Below, piece after piece: positions 54,907-64,000 of a stretch of 64,000 bases of DNA. Made by a program: the position numbers and the translations under genes. The notes below the pieces were generated by a model that searched no databases, was not told the DNA's origin, and saw only the letters and a program-made list of their open reading frames with translations. Position 1 is the stretch's first letter, and each line of letters begins with the position of its first letter. This DNA is from Ephydatia muelleri (Eukaryota > Porifera > Demospongiae > Spongillida > Spongillidae). The DNA is taken from the NCBI GenBank assembly GCA_013339895.1, contig JABACO010000005.1, positions 558,001 to 622,000 of the forward strand, read 5' to 3'.

Positions 54907-57900
54907 TCAAGTACAGTTCCCAGTGAACCGTGAGTACTTGAATGATGTAGCAAACCTTGACCCTGTGATGTAATCTGTGTGCACACCCTCAATGACAGGA
55001 TCATTCGGACTGATTACTTCAAAGATGGGTCCTCCATTGCCACTCCCCGCATAGAGGCAGGGGCCTTCCCTAGAATCCCAGGTAACAGCATTCCAGTGGG
55101 CGACAAAGTGACGTGGGCGGGGTTTGGTTGCCACGGATATGACGTAGAAGTCACTGGTTGTGACTGGCTGCCCACGGTACTGTCCACGATAAGGCACCAG
55201 AGATACGGGCACGCCCCAAAATTGAGCTATGGGAAGAGAAGAGATACACATGTAAAAGCTCAAAGAAATACATGTACATGTATACTTTTTTTTTAATGAG
55301 GAAGAATCTATATGTTAAGAGGTAAACTAATTATATGACAAGAATTCGTTTAGAGAGCAATCTATTAAATAACCATTGGAAGTTACACACTTCAGTTCAG
55401 TACCAACAGAAGGTAAGTAGTGTACAGCTGGTTACATGTAGACTTGAGTAGTAGTATGATAACTTATTGATAGGAGAATCAGTTAGTTCTGATCTCTTGT
55501 GGGCTAAGGATCAGTTAGTTCTGATCTCTTGTGGGCTGAGGATCAGTTAGTTCTGATCTCTTGTGGGCTGAGGATCAGTTAGTTCTGATCTCTTGTGGGC
55601 TGAGGATCAGTTAGTTCTGATCTCTTGTGGGCTGAGGATCAGTTAGTTCTGATCTCTTGTGGGCTGAGGATCAGTTAGTTCTGATCTCTTGTGGGCTGAG
55701 GATCAGTTAGTTCTGATCTCTTGTGGGCTGAGGATCAGTTAGTTCTGATCTCTTGTGGGCTGAGGATCAGTTAGTTCTGATCTCTTGTGGGCTAAGGATC
55801 AGTTAGTTCTGATCTCTTGTGGGCTGAGGATCAGTTAGTTCTGATCTCTTGTGGGCTGAGGATCAGTTAGTTCTGATCTCTTGTGGGCTGAGGATCAGTT
55901 AGTTCTGATCTCTTGTGGGCTGAGGATCAGTTAGTTCTGATCTCTTGTGGGCTGAGGATCAGTTAGTTCTGATCTCTTGTGGGCTGAGGATCAGTTAGTT
56001 CTGATCTCTTGTGGGCTAAGGATCAGTTAGTTCTGATCTCTTGTGGGCTAAGGATCAGTTAGTTCTGATCTCTTGTGGGCTGAGGATCAGTTAGTTCTGA
56101 TCTCTTGTGGGCTGCGGACTACTCATTTGCTAGACACACAAAACAATTGGTCCCTGGATGGTGACATATTAGTGACACAGTTGGCCCTATCAAGACTAGC
56201 TGTTGGGAAAGTGGCTGGACTGTTACTTTGATGTCATATTGTTAACAAGTGATCCTTCCCATTTGCACATCTATGACCTACACAGAATATCTTCTGACAC
56301 AAAGCCTTGACACAAAGCAATGCATTAATTAGGTCTGGCACACACATTAGGCGATTACTGTATTTTTTCCATAATCTTATATTACATACAAAATATAGGA
56401 GTCCCAGCACTACTGCGTCTAGCATATGAGGCATACTGTGCACTAATTAGAGATATACCTATTGTACACTAATTAGAGACATACCTATTGTACACTAATT
56501 AGAGACATACCTATTGTACACTAATTAGAGACATACCTATTGTGCACTAATTAGAGGCATACCTATCAAACCATGTGAGTTTTCATTCAGTGATAGGGTT
56601 CGTGCCACAACAAACTTCAGTGTCTTGACATCAAGAAGGGCTCCAGTGGTCGGGTGATTGATGCGGTAGATTTGGCACATGACCCACATCACTAGCTGCT
56701 GATGCACACAGTTCGGTACAGAGAGACGCACCCTGTCAGCGTACGTGTGCACAGACACGCCCTCTTTGATGTACTGACCGGAAGCCAGCCTCACTCCATT
56801 CACTGCCACGTTGCAGTTGATATCCACGGCAACATCCACACAGCTGCCCCGCCTGTCAACCGCTCTCAGTGCAATCTCATCGAGCACAATGATCAGGACA
56901 TTGGTACGATCAGGAATGCCACGCTGGTAGTGGGCATTAACTGAAGTGCAACTGTCGGACACTAGGTTGTAGTAGGTGTTGGGTCGACCGTGCAGGTCAT
57001 AGCAGAGGGATGCCATCTTGAGAGGCGCTCCGTCAGGCAAGTACAGAGGCAGTGTCAGCACAGGATCTGCTATCACTGTGTCGTTCACAGCTACATCTGG
57101 ACAGAAACAAGCATTGAAAGCATTTGTCACAATAACGAACAAGTGATGTTACTATTGTGTCTGTTGTCATGGTGACTCACACTGCTGAACCACTCACGTT
57201 AGAATGGAATTAGCAATGGTCATGTGTGTCTGGGATATGAGTACATGTGTATGTCTTTGTGTTAACATACAATTTGAATTTTCAGGCCATTGCGATGGTT
57301 GTAGCTGAGCTTGTGTGGTGCCTCTAGTCATCAGAGGGGAGACACCTGTCATCAGAGGGGAGACACCTGTCATCAAGGGGGAGACACCTGTCGTCAGAGG
57401 GGGTACCCCTATCACCAGAGGGGGTACCCCTGTCACCAGAGGGGATACCCCTGTTGTCAGAAGGGATACCCCTGTCATCAGAGGGGATACCCCTGTCATC
57501 AGAGGGGATACCCTTGTCATCAGAGGGGAAACCCCTGTCATCAGAGGGGATACCACTGTCCTGGGAGGGGATACCCCTGTCATCACAGAGCCTCCAAACA
57601 TTGAAGAACCTTTGTATAAAATGTTAGATTGAATTGAATAAATTGTGTCTGTGGTGTGTGTGAGTATGGTGTGTGGTGTGTTGTGTTGCTATGCCAAGGG
57701 GAGGGGCTTCCTATGAACAAAGGGGTGGAGCTTACGATCACTGGTTCCTTTCAATGGAGTTACATCAATGGCTGGTGGAAAGAAGGAAGTTGAAAACTTT
57801 GCTAAGCTATCTTAGTCCCTGGTGTAGTGATGTGAACTTTCTTGAAGTTCTTTCTCTCTGTCATAGTTATTACTGGAAGTGGTTATTACTGGAAGTGGTT

Positions 57901-60900
57901 ATTACTGGAAGTGGTTATTACTGGAAGTGGTTATTACTGGAAGTGGTTAAGTAGTTATAAATGAATGCAGCACGTTTTGTAGGACTGCTAAAAAATTCCA
58001 AAATTTAAATTTCTAAATATGCAAGATCATAATATAAGCATGTTTTAAAAAACATATTGCAACAGGGATATTTAGGTTAGCCAAAAAAGAATTTTTGAAC
58101 ATAATGCAACTATCTTTGACCCATCCTTTTTAGTTGCTTTTGTGAGGTGTGATTAGTGTGTCTCTTTGTGGATTACATAATTGTGATGTACTAGAAAAAC
58201 TACAAAACTTGCATGCAAGCAATGCCCAGTAATGTAATGCAAGGTTTCGTAGTGCATAAGCTATTATGAAGATATAGCTTCAAAAGACACTTTTGGTACT
58301 AAGAAAGTTCATATCACTATACCAGGGACTAAGACCAGGGACTAAGATATCACTATACCAGGGACTAAGATATCACTATACCAGGGACTAAGATATCACT
58401 ATACCAGGGACTAAGATATCACTATACCAGGGACTAAGATATCACTATACCAGGGACTAAGATATCACTCTACCAGGGACTAAGATATCACTATACCAGG
58501 GACTAAGATATCTCTATACCAGGGACTAAGATATCACTATACCAGGGACTAAGACCAGGGACTAAGATATCACTATACCAGGGACTAAGATATCACTATA
58601 CCAGGGACTAAGATATCACTATACTAGGGACTAAGATATCACTATACCAGGGACTAAGATATCACTATACCAGGGACTAAGATATCACTATACTAGGGAC
58701 TAAGATATCACTATACCAGGGACTAAGATATCACTATACCAGGGACTAAGATATCACTATACCAGGGACTAAGACCAGGGACTAAGATATCACTATACTA
58801 GGGACTAAGATATCACTATACCAGGGACTAAGATATCACTCTACCAGGGGACTAAGATATCACTATACCAGGGACTAAGATATCACTATACCAGGGACTA
58901 AGATATCACTATACTAGGGACTAAGATATCACTATACCAGGGACTAAGATATCACTATACCAGGGACTAAGATATCACTATACCAGGGACTAAGACCAGG
59001 GACTAAGATATCACTATACTAGGGACTAAGATATCACTATACCAGGGACTAAGATATCACTCTACCAGGGACTAAGATATCACTATACCAGGGACTAAGA
59101 TATCACTATACCAGGGACTAAGATATCTCTATACCAGGGACTAAGATATCACTATACCAGGGACTAAGATATAGCTTATCTATATTAAATGTTCATAGCA
59201 TTGAACTATGCAAGTAAAATTTTTTTTACAAGATGAACAAATACAGGAAGTTGGAATTTTGAGTGATGTGAAATGACCCTACTGTCAAATCAATGCAATG
59301 GTTGCCATGGTTACCATCCCACATATTGGTGCAGCCGCTTATAATGTACCACAATCAACTCACATGATGTGGCCAGAGGCTTGGAAACTACTGTCGAACT
59401 GTACATTCTGGTTGGGGCAGGTTGGACAAGAATAAGTTGAGATATTGCTTCAGACGATGAGAACGATGATAGACGTGATGGCTGACTTAATGTCAGTTGT
59501 GAGGGAGATGGAGTAGAGTTTGGGAGGAGTTGAGGAGGTGGTGTGGTGGAGACTTGTGGAAGTTGAGGCATCACAGAGGACATAGCCACCCCCAGAGATG
59601 ATGGTTGAGGCATCCCAGAGGACATAGCCCCCAGAGATGATGGTTGAGGCATCCCAGAGGACATAGCCCCCAGAGATGATGGTTGAGGCATCACAGAGGA
59701 CATAGCCCCCAGAGATGATGGTTGAGGCATCACAGAGGACATAGCCCCCAGAGATGATGGTTGAGGCATCCCAGAGGACATAGCCCCCAGAGATGATGGT
59801 TGAGGCATCACAGAGGACATAGCCCCCAGAGATGATGGTTGAGGCATCCCAGAGGACATAGCCCCCAGAGATGATGGTTGAGGCATCCCAGAGGACATAG
59901 CCCCCAGAGATGAGGACATAGCCACCCCCAGAGATGATGGTTGGGCTGGCTCCGAGACAGGGAGCACTGGAGGTACAGGTGATGGTGGTGGTGTTGACCA
60001 AGAAGATAATTGCACATTACTTAACTGAGTTGATGTTTGCTGCAGTGGTTGAGGAATCATTACAAATGACAGCATAGGTGATGATGACCCTAATGAAGGT
60101 GCCAACAATGACGATGACCCTAATGAAGGTGCCAACAGTGATGATGATCCTAATGAAGGTGCCAACAGTGATGATGATCCTAATGAAAATGATAATGATG
60201 ATGGCAGTGTTAGTAATGATGTCACTTCCTGTGAGAATGAAGGAATCGGTATTTCTTGGAATGACAATGATGTCATAAATGATAAACTAGGCTGCACTGA
60301 TGACAAAGTCATTTCAGCTGATGAAGAAGAATTCAATATTTCATGTGTCAACAAGGCAGAAATAGACCCCTCCTGGGATATACCTTTGGTAGGGGGTGAG
60401 AAAGCTATCATCTCTTGGGTGGAGGGTGAAGAAATTAATATTTCTGGTCTCTGTGATGGAGTTGATACCACTGGTGCTGAAGATGACAGCACTGGTGATG
60501 AAGATGACAGCACTGGTGATGAAGATGACAGCACTGGTGCTGAAGATGACACCACTGGTGATGGAGTTGACACCCCTGGTGCTGAAGATGACAGCACTGG
60601 TGATGCAGCTGACACCCCTGGTGCTGATGACAGCACTGGTGATGGAGTTGACACCCCTGGTGCTGAAGATGGCACCACTGGTGATGAAGATGACAGCACT
60701 GGTGCTGAAGATGACAGCACTGGTGCTGAAGACGACAGCACTGGTGATGGAGATGACACCCATGGTTCTGAAGATGACAGCACTGGTGATGAAGATGATA
60801 GCACTGGTGCTGAATATGACACCACTGGTGCTGAATATGACAGCGCTGGTGATGGAGTTGACACCCCTGGTGCTGAAGATGACACCACTGGTGATGGAGC

Positions 60901-61017
60901 TGACATCAGTGCAGTCATTGACAAAGGCGCTAATGTCTCTCCTGTTAACAGAGACTCACTATATCCTCGTGGTGACAGAGTTACTTCTGAGGTAGACATT
61001 ACGCTTATAGTAGGCAT
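54907..61017 (-). CDS. Mucin-like protein with vWD/ITIH-C-like C-terminal module
   Basis: Three exons, 61017-59364, 57096-56563 and 55226-54907, join with matching phases to a TGA (836 codons with stop). The first exon is over 80% Ser, Pro, Thr, Val and Ala: repeated SSAPVLSSSSPVLS blocks, then about nine copies of a 12-13 residue QPSSLGAMSSVMP unit (59560-59935). It is a strong candidate for dense O-glycosylation. The second and third exons form a folded domain: LCYDLHGRPNTYYNLVSDSC, DINCNVAVNGVRLASGQY, VRLSVPNC and FWGVPVSLVPYRGQYRG. This resembles the von Willebrand D-like C-terminal region of ITIH-type proteins; the resemblance is by motif, not search. No signal peptide is seen, so the true start is upstream of 61017, perhaps in the broken S/T repeat at 61025-61545. 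Confidence 0.7.
55480..56110. repeat. 32-bp satellite with internal hairpin, about 20 copies
   Basis: Very regular units containing GATCAGTTAGTTCTGATC, which pairs GATCAG with CTGATC, followed by TCTTGTGGGCTGAG. Intronic in the mucin-like gene. The units are directly adjacent with no unique spacers. Confidence 0.96.
56440..56570. repeat. 26-bp repeat across a mucin-gene donor
   Basis: Plus-strand unit ACTAATTAGAGACATACCTATTG-like, about five copies. On the coding strand the first contains the exon end ATAG and the donor GTATGC; later ones repeat ATAGGTATGT. Confidence 0.9.
57330..57590. repeat. 21-bp palindromic repeat, about 12 copies
   Basis: Unit CAGAGGGGATACCCCTGTCA(T), with AGGGG/CCCCT inverted inside each unit. 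Open on both strands because 21 is a multiple of three. Lies in the second-to-last intron region of the mucin-like gene. Six copies of TTATTACTGGAAGTGG follow at 57866-57950. Confidence 0.93.
58310..59170. repeat. 23-bp satellite, about 37 copies
   Basis: Unit CCAGGGACTAAGATATCACTATA with a few higher-order breaks (AGGGACTAAGACCAGGGACT recurs at about 58325, 58550, 58770 and 58990). The spacing of about 220 bases hints at ten-unit higher-order duplication. Confidence 0.95.
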
Positions 61018-61024
61018 TTGAGCG

Positions 61025-61545
61025 TTGACTGATGAAGTGGATATTGATGAAGTGGGTATTGATTGAAGTGGATATTGATGAAGTGGATATTGATGATGTG
61101 GATATTGATGAAGTGGGTATTGATGAAGTTGGATATTGATGCAAGTGGGTATTGATGACGTGGATAATTGATGAAGTGGATATTGATGAAGTGATATGAT
61201 GAATGAAGTGGATATTGATGACTGCTGGATTATTGATGACGTGGATATTGATGAAGTGGGTATTGCATGAAGTGGATATTTGATGAAGTGGATATTGATG
61301 ATGTGGATATTGATGAAGTGGATATTGATGAAGTGGATATTGATGATGTGGCTTATTGATGATGTTGATATTGATTGAAGTGGATATTGATGAAGTGATA
61401 TTGATGAAGTGGATATTGATTGATCGTGGATATTGGATGAAGTGGATATGATGAAGATGGGTATTGATGAAGTGGATATTTGATGATGTGGCTATTGATG
61501 CTGTGGATATTGATGAACGTGGCATATGATGATGTTAGCCGTACT
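61025..61545. repeat. Degenerate 18-bp repeat, possibly broken mucin coding
   Basis: Units of GATATTGATGAAGTGGAT with many indels. On the minus strand one frame reads Ser-Ile-Ser-Thr-Ser repeats, compatible with the mucin-like exon that starts just downstream. Confidence 0.85.
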
Positions 61546-61614
61546 GTTGTGATAGGCGTCGGTCCAGGTTGAAAGCTGACCCAATTATGCTGCTCTGAAA
61601 TGAGACTGTGGATG

Positions 61615-64000
61615 TAGACATAATGCACCCAGCTATATACTCCACCCAGCTATATACTCCCACACAGCTATATACTCCAACACAGCTATACACTGCACAC
61701 AGCTATACACTCCACACAAGCTATATACCCACACAGCTATATACTCCACACACCGCTATATACTCCACACAGCTATACACTCCCACAGCTATACACTGCA
61801 CCCAGCTATACACTGCACACAGCTATATCCTCACACAGCCTATATACTCCACACAGCTATATACTCCACACAGCTATATACTCCACACCCCCAGATATAT
61901 ACTCCACACAGCTATACACTCCACACAGCTATATACTCCACACAGCTATACACTTCCACACAGCTATATACTCCACACAGCTAGATACATCCACACAGCT
62001 ATACACTGCACCAACAGCTATACACTCCACACAGCTATACACTCCACACAGCTAATTACTCCACACAGGCTATATACTCCACACAGCTATATACTCCACA
62101 CAGCTATATACTCCACACAAGCTATATACTCCACACAGCATACTACGCCACACAGCTATATACTCCACACCAGCTATCACTCCACACAGCTATACACTCC
62201 ACACAGCTATACACTCCACACAGCTATCCTCCACACAGCTTACCTCCACACAGCTATATACTCCACACCAGCTATATACTCCACACAGGCTATACACGCC
62301 ACACAGCTATAACTCCACACAGCTATATACTCCACACAGCTATATACTCCACACAGCTATATACTCCACACAGCTATATACTCCACACGCTATATACTCC
62401 ACACAGCTATACACTCCACACAGCTATATCCACACAGCTATACACTCCACACAGCTATACCCTCCACACAGCTATATACTCCACACAGCTATATACTCCA
62501 CACAGCTATACACTGCACACAGCTATAACTCCACACAGCTATACAACTCCACACAGCTATATACTCCACACAGCTATACTACTCCACATACAGCTATATA
62601 CTCCACACAGCTATACACCACACAGCTATACACTGCACCCAGCTATACACTGCACACAGCTATATACTCCACACAGCTATATACTCCACACAGCTATATA
62701 CTCCACACAGCTATATACTCCACACAGGCCTTTTATACACTCCACACAGCTATATACTCCACACAGCTATACACTCCACACAGCTATATACTCCACACAG
62801 CTATATACTCCACACAGCTATACACTGCACACAGCTATACACTCCACACAGCTATACACTCCACACAGCTATATACGTCCACACAGCTTATACTCCACAC
62901 AGCTAGATAACTCCACACAGCTATACACTCCACACAGCTATATACTCCACACAGCTATATACTCCACACAGCTATATACTCCACACAGCTATACACTCCA
63001 CACAGCTATACACTCCACACAGCTATACACTCCACACAGCTATATACTCACACAGCTATATACTCCACACAGCTATATACTCCACACAAGCTAATATACT
63101 CACACAGCTATATACTCCACACAGCTATATACTCCACACAGCTATATACTCCACACAGCTATATACTCCACACAGCTATATACTCCACACAGCTATACAC
63201 TCCACACAGCTATACACTCCACACAGCTATACACTCCACACAGCTATATACTCCACACAGCTATATACTCCACACAGCTATATACTCCACACAGCTATAT
63301 ACTCCACACAGCTATATACTCCACACAGCTATATACTCACCCAGCTATATACTCCACACAGCTATATACTCCACACAGCTATATACCCACACAGTATATA
63401 CTCCACACAGCTATATACTCCACACAGCTATCACTCCACACAGCTATACACTCACACACAGCTATACACTCCACACAGCTATACACTCCACACAGCATAT
63501 ACTCCACACAGCTATATACTCCACACAGCTATATACTCCACACAGCTATATACTCCACACAGCTATACACTGCACACAGCTATACATCCACACAGCTATA
63601 CACTCCACACAGCTATATACTCCACACAGCTATACTCCACACAGCTATATAACTCCACACAGCTATACACTCCACACAGCTATACACTCCACACAGCTTA
63701 CACTCCACACAGCTATATACTCCACACAGCTATACACTCCACACAGCATACACTCCACACAGCTATACACTCCACACAGCTATATACTCCACACAGCTAT
63801 ATACCAACACAGCTATATACTCCACACAGCTATATACTCCACACAGCTATATACTCCACACAGCTATATACTCCACCACAGCTTATACTCCACACAGCTA
63901 TATACTCCACACAGCTATATACTCCACACAGCTATACACTCCACACAGCTATACACTCCACACAGCTATACACTCCACACAGCTATACACTCCACACAGC
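61615..64000. repeat. 17-bp satellite to window end, about 140 copies
   Basis: Unit CTATATACTCCACACAG with a common CTATACACT variant and frequent small indels. It runs off the window. No gene within. Confidence 0.96.

Noticed and set aside
55480..56110. CRISPR-like array of 32-bp repeats
   Set aside because: Units are directly adjacent with no unique spacers and the context is animal intronic DNA.
57194..57601. Repeated MTGVSPL frame on the minus strand as an extra mucin exon
   Set aside because: The repeat is open on both strands through its 21-base period, and the mucin exons join in phase without it. Kept only as a possibility.
60386..61021. Acidic Asp/Gly/Thr-rich frame on the plus strand
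   Set aside because: It is antisense to the longer Ser/Pro frame that splices in phase to the folded C-terminal exons. The 18-base repeats keep both strands open.

Overview
This is eukaryotic, animal-type nuclear DNA. Genes are split by short GT-AG introns with animal consensus, and the proteins are metazoan orthologues: V-ATPase subunit A, kanadaptin, AMP deaminase, a TRIM-NHL protein, proteasome subunit Rpt3/PSMC4, eIF3f, FHIT and TBCEL. The dense gene packing, 90-140 bp divergent promoters, very heavy minisatellite load, a Lys/Arg-rich 15-residue-repeat protein, an Ig-domain surface protein and a mucin-like gene suggest an early-branching marine invertebrate, most likely a sponge. That is inference; no marker gene settles it.

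Layout. 1-18312 is a giant inverted duplication around a 1010-base run of N (7986-8995). Each arm carries the divergent pair kanadaptin / ATP6V1A, with the V-ATPase gene running into the gap from both sides and missing its 3' third. The arms differ in minisatellite copy number, and the left V-ATPase copy carries coding frameshifts absent on the right. A joined pair of haplotypes or a fold-back assembly error is the simplest explanation. The right-arm kanadaptin gene continues to a complete end at 20859. 21142-29667 (minus) is a 16-exon AMP deaminase gene. 30523-32835 is an intronless TRIM-NHL gene with four frame breaks. 33068-40810 is a compact housekeeping block: PSMC4 (+), eIF3f (-), FHIT (-), TBCEL (+). 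42250-44127 encodes a secreted or surface protein with Ig-like domains. 45259-46952 is a two-exon gene for a charged-repeat, proline-rich protein. 47204-47936 is a cluster of small inverted-repeat elements, one nested in another, beside a 297-bp perfect hairpin. 48110-54041 is a young BEL/Pao LTR retrotransposon. 54907-61017 (minus) is a mucin-like gene ending in a vWD/ITIH-C-like module. 61615-64000 is a 17-bp satellite running off the window.

Intron phases close exactly to the stop codon in the right-arm kanadaptin, AMPD, eIF3f, FHIT and TBCEL genes and in the mucin gene as traced from its provisional start, which supports those exon models. Frame breaks in PSMC4, the TRIM gene, the left V-ATPase copy and the retrotransposon are mostly single-base indels, so residual consensus errors must be considered before calling pseudogenes.

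The most unusual pattern is that many intronic minisatellites begin exactly at a splice site. Their first unit spans the exon-intron boundary, so the array multiplies donor-like or acceptor-like sequence. It is seen in at least six unrelated genes here.
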